From assembly GCF_002105155.1 (NCBI RefSeq), contig NW_019029027.1, forward strand, positions 1 through 64,000: a stretch of DNA of 64,000 nt. The letters are read 5' to 3'. Positions 1 through 11,380 of the stretch are shown piece by piece (the first letter of the stretch is position 1; every line of letters starts with the position of its first letter). The notes beneath the pieces are model-generated. The model was given only the letters and a program-made list of their open reading frames with translations. It was not told where the DNA came from and made no database searches. The position numbers were made by a program, and so were the translations under genes. The stretch is from Lobosporangium transversale (taxonomy: Eukaryota > Mortierellomycota > Mortierellomycetes > Mortierellales > Mortierellaceae).

Positions 1-1754
1 GGCTGTTGTTGCTGTTATTGGTTTAGGACTTCCTTCTTTTGGTACTGGGCACAACTCAGTTGGGTATTCGATTACAGTGGACCTGTCGACCTTCTCACGC
101 AAAATAAACTCATGTACGCCTGCGTTGTAGTCTTCCATGTACCTATGCCAATCTATGCCTCTTCGGAGGCCACTCTTGAGCTCTGTGGGGGCTGCATCAT
201 CGAGAGCCAATGTATTGGTCACATCAAAAAACCACTGATACAGTGCAAACGTTTTGAAGGTCATAGGTATGGCCATTGCCTTGGAGATACGAATTTTAAG
301 TCTCTTGCCATCTTTGTGTTGAGCTAAAGTTCGGACCTGCTCTCCAAAGCGGGCGTCAAATCGACGTTTGAATTCTGCAGTAGGGTAAATGTCGAATCGA
401 ATATCATCTGAGACTCGCCGACGTGGTCGTTCAACTGTACGCCAGTATGCGGCCAAATATATACCGAAGAGGCCCCAGGTAATGGGATTACGCAACTAGT
501 GCCGACATGATATATGGGTGGCTCTACGAGTGTGCGATCAGCAGTCGTGGCGGATAGTAGGATCGTTTTGACTACAATATCAACAGGAATAAGATCTGTT
601 TTAGCGGTCTAGAGAGTTATTTTACAAATAAAGAAACGTTAATCAATATTCTATATAGTTTTGATGAAGAGCTCCTTTTCCTATGTACGGATTATTTACC
701 TCGCAGCCAATCCATTCTTGAACTTGACCAAGGGCACAAGCGATGATCGCTTTGTTAGCTGCAGCAGGGCCTTCTACCCATCCAGGCACTGGTTCCTGGC
801 AAGCAGCGGTGACAATGGAAGGACGGACAATAACAATAGGGAGAGCCATATCCTTGTACCGCCTTTTAATCAAGTGCTCTGTCAAGGATTTGGAGAATGT
901 GTATGTGTTCGGGTAGGTCTTGAGGACAACGGATCTTTCATAGTCTCTTATCTCTTCGTAGGACATCTTGGTGGTCAGCATCTCATAAATGGCCTCTGGA
1001 TCATCTCCAAATGGATGAGGATAGATGACTTCATCAATATGTTGGCCAACCATGGGTGCGTTGACATAGCAAGTTGAGATATGAATAGCGGCAGCTAAGT
1101 TTTTGCAGCCTTTAGCAACCTCGAATGTACGGAGAGGGCCCTTTGTATTCATCTAAAAAAAAATAAGAAAAAAAAGGTTAGCTCTGTCCTGTATATTATT
1201 TGTCGAGGATAGTTGCTAATGTGTTTTGTGTATTTTACCTCAAGAGCATTGTTCAATGGATCATCAAAACTGACAGAGGCAGCACTATTGATGAAAACTG
1301 TGGCATCTGCTTGGACCATGGCCATATCCTTGTCTGAGAGGCCCAAGTGATTGACAGTAATATCTCCCTTCACAGGCACAATCTTGCTGACAATCTTTTC
1401 TTGAAATTCTTGAGCACTTGAGAACTGAGCTTTTAAGACATCAAAGATGCTGTTGCTAAATAGATCCTCAATACGGCCCTGCAATGTCCTGTCCTCCGAG
1501 ATCCTAATCAACAAGTAGATCCTGATGTTTCCAAAAAAAAATTATTGGCACTTGTTTTACAGTCGAAAGCTTTATGTACTTTGAAATGATAATAAAGCTA
1601 GAAACACCTACTTTGTGATCTGAGGGAAAGAACGCAACAACTTCTCTAAGATGGCCTTTCCAACAAACCCTGTGGAGCCTGTCAAGAAGATGACTGTGTT
1701 TTTATTGTAGAATTCTACGGCTTTCGCAGGCCCGTACTTGTATTGTGGAGGTGA

Positions 1755-1757
<3 letters not shown>
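1..1757 (-). pseudogene. Fatty acyl-CoA reductase, left-arm copy, frameshifted and cut by window edge
   Basis: This is the mirror copy of the reductase at 6028-7815, with the same start codon (CAT at 1755-1757), the same intron positions and the same Rossmann motif. It is read out to the window edge, about 24 bp short of the partner's stop codon. Near 489-494 the left copy lacks one base relative to the right copy (GTTGCGTAATCCC against GTTGCGTTAGTCCC). This shifts the frame just before the C-terminal domain, so the C-terminal third would be lost. A 3-bp in-frame deletion lies near 324. Several exon patches differ from the right copy at about 15 percent of positions, while intron 3 is identical. 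It is most likely a pseudogene kept alive by conversion with its partner. A sequencing error at the frameshift is possible. Confidence 0.8.
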
Positions 1758-1789
<32 letters not shown>

Positions 1790-3438
1790 TTATGAAGTGG
1801 AATTAGAGTAACGAAGTGATTATCGATTGTTTCGATAGTAAGGTGGAATAAGAAGGAGTGGTGATCGAGTATATAAGAGCACTGCTTTTGCTGCGTGTCA
1901 ATGAGCGGGGATCTACCCTCCTTTTATTGCCTTCATGTTTTTATAAAGGGTTATTTTTATTTTATTTATTCTCACTTGTGTCTACAGTAGGTAGAGGCGC
2001 TTTACTCTTAAAGAGATTCGGAACCATTGTTCGTTCTTCCCATAATGCACACATAGTCACGTAATCGAACACATATTCAGAATATAAAGGCTAATTGCTG
2101 TTTGTAAAGCGATCAAGCAGGTGGATATTAAAGTAGTTTCTCTCTAAGACTTTTTCATGATGGCTTGAGGTGTTTGAGTAGGCCGAGGGAGCTTATAATA
2201 ATAGGTTTATCTCCTAGTTCCTGAGTTACATAATATCGCTATAAACTGGTTCCATGATTTATGCCCCTTGAAAGGGCCAAGCCACAGCAAAAGCTTAAAA
2301 GCTCAGGTGCAGGGGTGCCGTTTTCAATGCATGATGCCCTGATATCCTCTGACACTATGAAATACCTTCTCGATAATGCGTAAGCAAGAAGAGCGAGCTT
2401 AGGAGTCGGGATGCGAAGAAGAGAAAGGAGCTGTCCAGACAATGATGGCATTAAATGTGAAGTTTCGTTGACTTGTTTTTATCTTTAAAAATAAAGAAAT
2501 ATCAACCTATTTTTCGTTCTTTGGATCTTTGGATACTAATCGCCGTAAGATTGAACGAAAAAATATGACACTTGAAGACAGCACTGATTGCATAATATAT
2601 ATATCTTTAATGATATTTTAATAATCCCTGCAGGGTGTGCGACTTAAAATTAAAGTTTGACCTCAAGATGTCAGTGAGCACTCATGCACTACACAAAAAC
2701 TAGAGACGAGCCTACTCCAATCGGCCGTTTGCTGGGTTCAATTCTAATGGTTGAAACCCTGTTTGAAGATAGTACTCTCGTATGTTCCATCAATTGCGCT
2801 GTCGTTTGTGATTGCTGCAGCAATGGATGTCCATGAATTCTCCTGGTGAAATGCTTCGTTCTTCAGTTGGATGAAGTTCCGGTTTTCAGTCGTGTAGGAA
2901 GGACCGTTGCTGTCATGGTTAGAGCTTTGCCTATGAATACTGTCAAGACACTCAGCGTGTCTTCTCCTTTGTTCATCATCGTGGATTTTGTTCTTGGATA
3001 CCGACAACGTCATGCGATTGTCGACCATAAATCCTAGATGTTCGATAGTCTACTTCGCCTTTAAGTACGACCTTTTGGCTCTTTTATCTTGAACCTTAGG
3101 GATGCTAATCGTCGAAGCACCATTTTGGGGTTTATCTATGCTAGCTGTTGTGGTGAGATGGCCATTAATATGTCGTCTAGATATACTGATATTCCTATAC
3201 CTTTCCTTTTGGTCTATTTCAGTAGCACTGGGGAGTTTTACCATCTTGAACACGTATGGAACGGGTGAGAAGCCCTTCTGATGAAACTAGACATTATCGA
3301 TATGTAGGGGAGTGTATTAGAACATGCAAAAAAGCATCTTCTAGGTAGAGAGTTGTATCTGTCACTCTTTGCTGAGATCCTTTCAAATAGAGACTCCTCT
3401 TTTAGAGAGGCTTTTGTCAATTATAAGCCTATTATAGG

Positions 3439-3610
3439 TTTCATTTGGTCGCGATACCTTATATTTTATGAATACTTTCGAGTGTATTGGTAGCCAATTA
3501 GCTCACTTGTTGCGAGTATTGTTGCAAGTCCGTCACGTAGTGAGATGCCACCAGAACAATTCAATCATCGTTTTTAGATTAAAAATATAAGGTATCGTGA
3601 CCAAATAAAA
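3439..3610 (+). mobile_element. TIR element (MITE), copy M1 in left arm
   Basis: About 172 bp bounded by near-perfect inverted ends of about 29 bp. The core is ATTTGGTCGCGATACCTTAT at the left, and the right end reads inward as ATTTGGTCACGATACCTTAT. The interior contains GTATTGGTAGCCAATTAG and CCGTCACGTAGTGAGATGCC. The last block recurs almost unchanged at 54729-54748, identifying this as a dispersed family rather than chance symmetry. It has no coding capacity. A clear target duplication was not found. Confidence 0.75.
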
Positions 3611-3823
3611 TTGGCGATACTCAATAAACCTTGGTAATTGACCAAAAATGGCATCCAATGAGTTTGCTTTGCAATTGCCAAAAGGAGTAAGCATATTTGA
3701 TGAAGTAAGCAATTCACTGGATTCAAAAATAGTTGAGTTAAGGTTTTTTTTTCCCACCACAGACAATCTGTACTGGAAGTGGAAATGGAGTATACATGTA
3801 TATATTATATATCCTCCAACTCG

Positions 3824-3960
3824 TTTGGTCAGTGATTCATATATTTTTTGAATTTGATTGGTTGGGAGCCAATTATATTCCTTGGCACCAGTTCGTCACG
3901 GGGCGAAATGTCAAAATCAGCCACCAAATCAATCAAAAAATATATGAATCACTGACCAAA
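3824..3960. mobile_element. TIR element (MITE), copy M2, at the palindrome axis
   Basis: 137 bp with perfect 28-bp inverted ends (3824-3851 and 3933-3960, beginning TTTGGTCAGTGATTCATATA). The ends alone could be just the innermost palindrome arms. However, the unique centre resembles M1/M3 in order: GGGAGCCAATTATATTCC matches their GGTAGCCAATTAGCTCAC, and TCGTCACGGGGCGAAATG matches their CCGTCACGTAGTGAGATG. It is therefore read as a diverged member of the same family sitting exactly at the axis of the large repeat. Confidence 0.65.
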
Positions 3961-4173
3961 CGAGTTGGAGGATATATAATATATACATGTATACTCCATT
4001 TCCACTTCCAGTACAGATTGTCTGTGGTGGGAAAAAAAAACCTTAACTCAACTATTTTTGAATCCAGTGAATTGCTTACTTCATCAAATATGCTTACTCC
4101 TTTTGGCAATTGCAAAGCAAACTCATTGGATGCCATTTTTGGTCAATTACCAAGGTTTATTGAGTATCGCCAA

Positions 4174-4345
4174 TTTTATTTGGTCACGATACCTTATATT
4201 TTTAATCTAAAAACGATGATTGAATTGTTCTGGTGGCATCTCACTACGTGACGGACTTGCAACAATACTCGCAACAAGTGAGCTAATTGGCTACCAATAC
4301 ACTCGAAAGTATTCATAAAATATAAGGTATCGCGACCAAATGAAA
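4174..4345 (-). mobile_element. TIR element (MITE), copy M3 in right arm
   Basis: Mirror image of the copy at 3439-3610, so it represents one insertion duplicated with the arm rather than an independent event. The ends and interior are the same. It lies just upstream of the short open frames at 4364-5040. Confidence 0.75.
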
Positions 4346-4530
4346 CCTATAATAGGCTTATAATTGACAAAAGCCTCTCTAAAAGAGGAGTCTCTATTTG
4401 AAAGGATCTCAGCAAAGAGTGACAGATACAACTCTCTACCTAGAAGATGCTTTTTTGCATGTTCTAATACACTCCCCTACATATCGATAATGTCTAGTTT
4501 CATCAGAAGGGCTTCTCACCCGTTCCATAC

Positions 4531-5040
4531 GTGTTCAAGATGGTAAAACTCCCCAGTGCTACTGAAATAGACCAAAAGGAAAGGTATAGGAATATCAGTA
4601 TATCTAGACGACATATTAATGGCCATCTCACCACAACAGCTAGCATAGATAAACCCCAAAATGGTGCTTCGACGATTAGCATCCCTAAGGTTCAAGATAA
4701 AAGAGCCAAAAGGTCGTACTTAAAGGCGAAGTAGACTATCGAACATCTAGGATTTATGGTCGACAATCGCATGACGTTGTCGGTATCCAAGAACAAAATC
4801 CACGATGATGAACAAAGGAGAAGACACGCTGAGTGTCTTGACAGTATTCATAGGCAAAGCTCTAACCATGACAGCAACGGTCCTTCCTACACGACTGAAA
4901 ACCGGAACTTCATCCAACTGAAGAACGAAGCATTTCACCAGGAGAATTCATGGACATCCATTGCTGCAGCAATCACAAACGACAGCGCAATTGATGGAAC
5001 ATACGAGAGTACTATCTTCAAACAGGGTTTCAACCATTAG
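4531..5040 (+). other. Open frame interrupted by one stop, mirrored at 2744-3253
   Basis: One reading frame of 169 codons is interrupted by a single TAG at 4732-4734 (pieces of 67 and about 101 codons). The composition is Ser/Thr/Asn/Lys rich with no domain I recognise. The identical frame exists on the minus strand of the left arm. It could be a decayed gene, an exon with an unrecognised intron, or chance. The overlapping 60-codon frame at 4364-4546 has no better support. It lies in the 4.3-kb spacer between the two reductase starts. Confidence 0.2.
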
Positions 5041-5332
5041 AATTGAACCCAGCAAACGGCCGATTGGAGTAGGCTCGTCTCTAGTTTTTGTGTAGTGCAT
5101 GAGTGCTCACTGACATCTTGAGGTCAAACTTTAATTTTAAGTCGCACACCCTGCAGGGATTATTAAAATATCATTAAAGATATATATATTATGCAATCAG
5201 TGCTGTCTTCAAGTGTCATATTTTTTCGTTCAATCTTACGGCGATTAGTATCCAAAGATCCAAAGAACGAAAAATAGGTTGATATTTCTTTATTTTTAAA
5301 GATAAAAACAAGTCAACGAAACTTCACATTTA

Positions 5333-5545
5333 ATGCCATCATTGTCTGGACAGCTCCTTTCTCTTCTTCGCATCCCGACTCCTAAGCTCGCTCTTCTTGC
5401 TTACGCATTATCGAGAAGGTATTTCATAGTGTCAGAGGATATCAGGGCATCATGCATTGAAAACGGCACCCCTGCACCTGAGCTTTTAAGCTTTTGCTGT
5501 GGCTTGGCCCTTTCAAGGGGCATAAATCATGGAACCAGTTTATAG
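5333..5545 (+). other. 70-codon open frame between palindromic reductase genes, mirrored at 2239-2451
   Basis: A short, Leu/Ser-rich frame of 70 codons, identical in both arms. No domain, signal peptide or homologue is recognised. The spacer from 5546 to 6027 that follows shows no gene and presumably holds the reductase promoter, ending in the 32-nt A run. Confidence 0.15.
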
Positions 5546-5994
5546 CGATATTATGTAACTCAGGAACTAGGAGATAAACCTATTATTATAAGCTCCCTCG
5601 GCCTACTCAAACACCTCAAGCCATCATGAAAAAGTCTTAGAGAGAAACTACTTTAATATCCACCTGCTTGATCGCTTTACAAACAGCAATTAGCCTTTAT
5701 ATTCTGAATATGTGTTCGATTACGTGACTATGTGTGCATTATGGGAAGAACGAACAATGGTTCCGAATCTCTTTAAGAGTAAAGCGCCTCTACCTACTGT
5801 AGACACAAGTGAGAATAAATAAAATAAAAATAACCCTTTATAAAAACATGAAGGCAATAAAAGGAGGGTAGATCCCCGCTCATTGACACGCAGCAAAAGC
5901 AGTGCTCTTATATACTCGATCACCACTCCTTCTTATTCCACCTTACTATCGAAACAATCGATAATCACTTCGTTACTCTAATTCCACTTCATAA

Positions 5995-6027
<33 letters not shown>

Positions 6028-6030
<3 letters not shown>

Positions 6031-7815
6031 TCACCTCCACAATACAAGTACGGGCCTGCGAAAGCCGTAGAATTCTACAATAAAAACACAGTCATCTTCT
6101 TGACAGGCTCCACAGGGTTTGTTGGAAAGGCCATCTTAGAGAAGTTGTTGCGTTCTTTCCCTCAGATCACAAAGTAGGTGTTTCTAGCTTTATTATCATT
6201 TCAAAGTACATAAAGCTTTCGACTGTAAAACAAGTGCCAATAATTTTTTTTTGGAAACATCAGGATCTACTTGTTGATTAGGATCTCGGAGGACAGGACA
6301 TTGCAGGGCCGTATTGAGGATCTATTTAGCAACAGCATCTTTGATGTCTTAAAAGCTCAGTTCTCAAGTGCTCAAGAATTTCAAGAAAAGATTGTCAGCA
6401 AGATTGTGCCTGTGAAGGGAGATATTACTGTCAATCACTTGGGCCTCTCAGACAAGGATATGGCCATGGTCCAAGCAGATGCTACAGTTTTCATCAATAG
6501 TGCTGCCTCTGTCAGTTTTGATGATTCATTGGACAGTGCCCTTGAGGTAAAATACACGAAACACATCAGCAACTATCCTCGACAAACAAGATGCAGTAAG
6601 TAACTTGATCATTATTTTTAATATTATTTTTTTAGATGAACACAAAGGGCCCTTTCCGCACATTTAAGATTGCCAAAGGCTGCAAAAACTTAGCTGGCAT
6701 TGTTCACATCTCGACTTGTTATGTTAACACACCCATGGTTGGCCAACATATTGATGAAGTCATCTATCCTCATCCATTTGGAGATGATCCAGAGGCCATT
6801 TATGAGATGCTGACCACCAAGATGTCCTACGAAGAGATAAGAGACTATGAAAGATCCGTTGTCCTCAAGACCTACCCGAACACATACACATTCTCCAAAT
6901 CCTTGACAGAGCACTTGATTAAAAGGCGGTACAAGGATATGGCTCTCCCTATTGTTATTGTCCGTCCTTCCATTGTCACCGCTGCTTGCCAGGAACCAGT
7001 GCCTGGATGGGTAGAAGGTGCTACTGCAGCTAACAAAGTGATCATGTCTTGCGCTCTTGGTCAAGTTCAAGAATGGATTGGCTACGAGGTAAATAATCCG
7101 TACATAGGAAAAGGAGCTCTTCATCAAAACTATATAGAATATTGATTAACGTTTCTTTATTTGTAAAATAACTCTCTAGACCGCTAAAACAGATCTTATT
7201 CCTGTTGATATTGTGGCCAAAACAACCTTACTCTCTGCAACGACTGCTGATCGCACACTCGCGGAGCCGCTTATATACCATGTCGGCACTAGTTGCGTTA
7301 GTCCCATTACCTGGCGTGTCTTTGGTATGTATTTGACTGCATACTGGCGCACAGTTGAACGACCACGTCAGTGGGCCTCAGACGATATCCGATTCGAGCT
7401 TTACCCTACTGCAGAATTCAAACGTCGATTTGACGCCCGCTTTGGAGAGCAGGTCCGAACTTTTTTAGCCCAACACAAAGATGGTGAAAAGCTTAAAGTC
7501 CATATCTCCAAGGCAATGGCCGTGCCCATGACCTTAAAAACCTTTGGCCTGTATCAGTGGTTTTTTGATGTGACCAATACATTGGCTCTCGATGATGCAG
7601 CCCCCACAGAGCTCAAGAGTGGCCTCCGAAGAGGCATAGATTGGCATAGGTACATGGAAGACTACAACGCAGGCGTACATGAGTTTATTTTGCGTGAGAA
7701 GGTCGACAGGTCCACTGTAATCGAATACCCAACTGAGTTGTGCCCAGTACCAAAAGAAGGAAGTCCTAAACCAATAACAGCAACAACAGCCATGGAGATC
7801 ACAGCCAAGCTTTAG
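6028..7815 (+). CDS. Fatty acyl-CoA reductase (alcohol-forming)
   Basis: It is predicted to reduce long-chain fatty acyl-CoA to fatty alcohol with NADPH, feeding wax or ether lipid synthesis, probably at peroxisomal or ER membranes. Four exons are read: 6028-6173, 6264-6546, 6636-7088 and 7180-7815. Together they give 505 codons plus a stop with frame kept at every junction. TGSTGFVG at residues 26-33 is the Rossmann NADPH motif. Tyr227 and Lys231 in YTFSK form the YxxxK active pair of the extended SDR family. IPVDIV opens the C-terminal region typical of the family. Length matches the usual 500 residues. The ATG is preceded directly by a run of 32 A. It is tail-to-tail with VID27, 208 bp away. 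The second copy sits head-to-head in the left palindrome arm. Confidence 0.9.
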
Positions 7816-8023
7816 ATTTCCTATTTTTTTTTTTATTGACACATCGTACATGTATAAAAAGCATCTCTACTGAAATTAGAGCTATTTCTTTGGCTATGGA
7901 AGAAGCTGTTTTGTAACTTATTTCTCTCTCTTGATCGTCTAAACACAAGGTGATGCAAAGAAACAGTTGGTTACCAACTCATAGATAAAGAATAAACAAA
8001 CAAGCGTTCGAATGCGCTCTTCA

Positions 8024-11000
8024 TCAGATAAACCACACTACCTTAAAAGCGTCTGTTGGGTTACTCATGTTACGTTTAGACAGTGCAGTCACATCATCTG
8101 GCAAGGCAACGATGATGGAACGGTCCTGACCATACTTAAAGTTATCCGCAACCACATTATCTGAGTAGTGCTTGATCTGATATTCGTTGTAGTGTCCATT
8201 CTTAACACGACGGAAGTTCCAAGTAATGACATATGGCCCTGTACTGGTCACAATCGTCTTCTCTTCCTCATTCTTGCCTGTGTTAAAGCGTGCAGGCGTA
8301 AATGAGACAGCCTCCTTCATTGTTGCCACATGTTCTGGTCTAAGGTGTAACTTAATACATCTTGGCTATAATTCCATATCCATATAATGGACGATATGGA
8401 GAGTACGATTATGAGTACAAGAATATATGCATCTGGAAGCAATGAATAAGGAGAAAAATTGAATATACCTTATCCTTGGCTGGGAAGCTAGCATCAAAGC
8501 CCAGTTTCTTATTGCCTGGGTTGAGCACATCGATCAACATGATATAGGTCTTGCATGTGGCAATAATATACCGTCCATTGCCCGTCACATCGATACCAAT
8601 AATAGGATCTCCCAACCCAGGCAATGCTGTCTTTGCATTCTTGCCAATGGAATTGAATAGCTTGATTTCACCTTTAGACCCTGCCATAGCGATTGAGCCA
8701 TTATCCGTAGTTGAAAGACACGTGAAGTCGTTGCCTTTAGCGTATTGCTTAAATTCGGAAGTGGCGATCTTTGATCCGGAGAGACGGGGATCAATTCGAA
8801 ACATGGCATTTTGGGAATGTCCAACCATAGTCTTTTTATCTGTAAGATGAGAATACTTCGAGTCTCCAACCAAGTTCAATACACCTGAGGTTCCAGGCAT
8901 TTGCCATTCTTCCACGATCTTTCCATACTCTAAATCCATCTTGTAGGCTGTGTCTAAATTTCTAGAATCCATCATCACCATAGCAGTGTCTTGCTCATGC
9001 AGTACAACCTAGTGTTATAGGGAAAAGTCCATAAAAGTATCACTTAATATCAAGTATAACATCATGTACCTAGGCAAAAAAAAAAAAAAAAAAAAAAAAA
9101 AAGCCAGCTACTTACGCGATGTGGATTGATTGCTTTGCCCTTGGAGTCACTGACGTTCTTGATGGTGGCTGAGAATTCAAGGCCATCGCGATCATCGTGT
9201 TTGAACACGCCAATCTTGTTGCCCCGAACGACAAACGAGCGATCTTTGTAACCAACCGCCAGTTGACTATTTTTGGCAGCGTCCTTTTGAAAAACTTCTT
9301 TTTCAACGTCCTCTTCCTCTCCTTCTTCATTGTCGTGCTCTTCATCGTTATCGCTTTCTCCGTCATTCGAGTAAACATCCTCTTCGTTCTCTTCCTCATC
9401 TTCTAGAGTCTCGGCTTCGTCCTGGTATGTTTTGATCATGTAATCCTGGTCAGCCTCCTAAATTGTTAAAAGTGCAGATATTGTCAATTCTCATCAAGCA
9501 TTGTGCGATCAGCTATTTGAGTAAGTAAAGTTATTCTGTACTCACAGGAACCTTGTCCCAGGATGATTGATTGAGTGTCTCGTACATACACTCGCCAAAT
9601 ACATCTTGGAACTCTTTGAGTGCGGCTTCAGTTGGGAAGCGAATCAGCCATGAGAAGACGTTATGTTGCTCGTCAAAGTAATTCCAGATGAAGGAACGAT
9701 TGCTCTAGAAAGCGAAAAGGGATGTGTTAAAACAGAGTATCTTCCCAGAATTATGGTGGGCATAAATGTATTTTATACACCGTTTGTATTACTGGGCTAA
9801 ACACTGGATTCATCCTTGGCTCCACAGGCTGAGCAAGATGCTGGTTGTCATCTCTACCTAAAACTACAAGCCAGTCTATTGCATGAAAAGGATATGTGTT
9901 AATATCAGCCGTCATTTCATAACGAGCCTCTTCCCCAGCTCTTTTTAGACTCACAGCTTACAGTTGTACTTGGCTGTTCTGAGAAGTTGGCAGCGGACAC
10001 TATCGGCCTGGGTCATAAAATGGTTGGTCCTAGGGTCAAAGAGATGCAATTCGCCCACAGCCTCGACAACGCCATCATACTGCGTAGGCACATTGCGAAG
10101 GGCTGGTTTGTCAATATCCTGAACTTGAACAGAGGGTTGTTCCTTTTTAATATTTGGCAGCTTTTCTTTTTTTCTTGGTGTCTGTGGTGATGCCGTTGGG
10201 CTGGATGCAGCAGGTCTGAAAAAGGTAAATAAATGTATTAGATATTCGAAAGACTCCAGTGTAATTGATAGTACGGAGTTTTGGCATAAAAAAACAATTA
10301 TTTGACTTACAGGAGTTGGAATTCCATGATAGCCTCCTCACTTGCGGAAAAATGTGATTTTTGGTGTTTACGCTCGTACATACACTGGTATATGGTAATT
10401 TCAAAATTGTTGGCAGTAAAAGCAGTGGTTTCATCATCGCAAACAAACTCATACTCCATTCCAGCATCATCCTAATAGCACCAAAATAATCATGGTCGTC
10501 AGCAATGACGATGGTAAATATTTTTTTCAGAGTAACTTTAAATTCCGTGGCAGATTAAAAACTATAAATTACAACAGACATACGAGTGTCATCCCCTGCC
10601 AGGTAAATGCGGTCGCACCGGCAGACATGCCTTTTCTAAATTTCATGCTTTGATCAATTAAAAAAACCTTCTCTTCATCCACTATTTACAAAGGGGATCG
10701 GTCAAAAAGTGCTGAGTACTGTTAGTAGGATTATAATGACATATTATAAACATTGCCATCAAATAAATATATTTACAAAGTTCTTGGCCATCATCTTGGA
10801 GCTCTTCCTCTCCTTCCTCGAAGACGCGAGTGAGGGCAAGTGTATACTGAAAAGGCTGGGTGGTTCTCCGGATAGTAGCCTTGCAGTCGATGTAACTCAA
10901 GAAAAAAAAAAGGTAATGTTGGTTTGCTGAATGCGTGGGACATTTACAGAGTCATGACAAGGACGACAAAAAAGACTTACATGCACTCTCTTATACGCTG

Positions 11001-11111
11001 TTGTGAGGAAGCAGTTTTATAGACATAAAACTGTCCTGAAGAGATCTGCACGAGCTCAGGGTTAGATCCGTCGCCCCAAATGAACTTTCCCAGTGATTTA
11101 AAAACGTTCAT
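8024..11111 (-). CDS. VID27: VID27 family protein (vacuolar import and degradation)
   Basis: This is a cytoplasmic protein of the VID27/cytoplasmic family, linked in yeast to vacuolar import and degradation of fructose-1,6-bisphosphatase. The N-terminus, from CAT at 11109-11111, carries the family hallmark FIWGDGSNPELV in exon 1 (10981-11111). An acidic Glu/Asp-rich stretch is encoded near 9300-9410. The C-terminal WD-like beta-propeller is encoded in 8470-9000 and 8024-8329, with motifs MAGSKGEIKLF, GNGRYIIATCKTYIMLIDV, TSTGPYVITWNF and VVADNF. The stop is at 8024-8026. About eight exons are present. The intron near 9070-9113 carries a 27-nt T tract on the sense strand. It is tail-to-tail with the reductase and head-to-head with the gene at 11381. 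Confidence 0.9.
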
Positions 11112-11380
11112 GGTAGATAGAATTGCGAATAATGAAAGTAATGAAAGTAGTGAAAGTAATGTCGAGGAACTGAAACTGGTTTTATAACTTCCACAGTGCA
11201 CGTGCAAAGTTTTGCTTCGGAGCTCCTGACCTTGACCCCATGCGATCATATCGTGCCTAGTCTTTTTTCCACCTTCGTTCTCGTACATTCATTCCTCATT
11301 CTTTTCCTCCCTCTCACTCCTTTCTCTACAGGCTCAGTTTGTGTTATTTAGTCCGTGTCATTACTCATTTGTACTTCGCC
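11112..11380. promoter_or_regulatory. Divergent promoter region between VID27 and the gene at 11381
   Basis: Only 269 bp separate two start codons that point away from each other, so the promoters must share this space. A short repeated GAAAGTAATG/GAAAGTAGTG block lies at about 11132-11162, in the VID27 leader. CT-rich sequence at about 11283-11330 precedes the plus-strand gene. No confident TATA box was picked. Confidence 0.45.

Larger units (their letters stand above)
1..3851. repeat. Left arm of giant palindrome
   Basis: This arm is the reverse complement of 3933-7791. Near the centre, position x pairs with 7784-x. Toward the ends small indels shift the sum to about 7792, so base 1 pairs with about 7791 and the arm must begin at or before the window edge. 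The stretch between the two reductase start codons (1758-3851) appears identical to its partner; every open frame in it reads the same in both arms. Differences are confined to patches within the reductase gene. Arm length is at least 3.85 kb. Confidence 0.97.
3933..7791. repeat. Right arm of giant palindrome
   Basis: Mirror copy of 1-3851. It is separated from the left arm by a unique spacer of about 81 bp (3852-3932). Whether the repeat continues past 7791 cannot be told, because the partner sequence lies outside the window. The arm carries the intact fatty acyl-CoA reductase and one TIR element. Confidence 0.97.

Noticed and set aside
1-7791. The palindrome as a pure assembly or library artefact (one molecule read on both strands).
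   Set aside because: The arms differ by dozens of substitutions in discrete gene patches, by indels and by homopolymer length. A read-through artefact would differ only by random errors. A haplotype join remains possible and is covered by the check proposed.
9076-9102. Homopolymer A/T runs as tails of SINE or LINE retroposon insertions.
   Set aside because: They lack flanking target duplications and adjacent retroposon bodies, and several sit exactly at splice acceptors.
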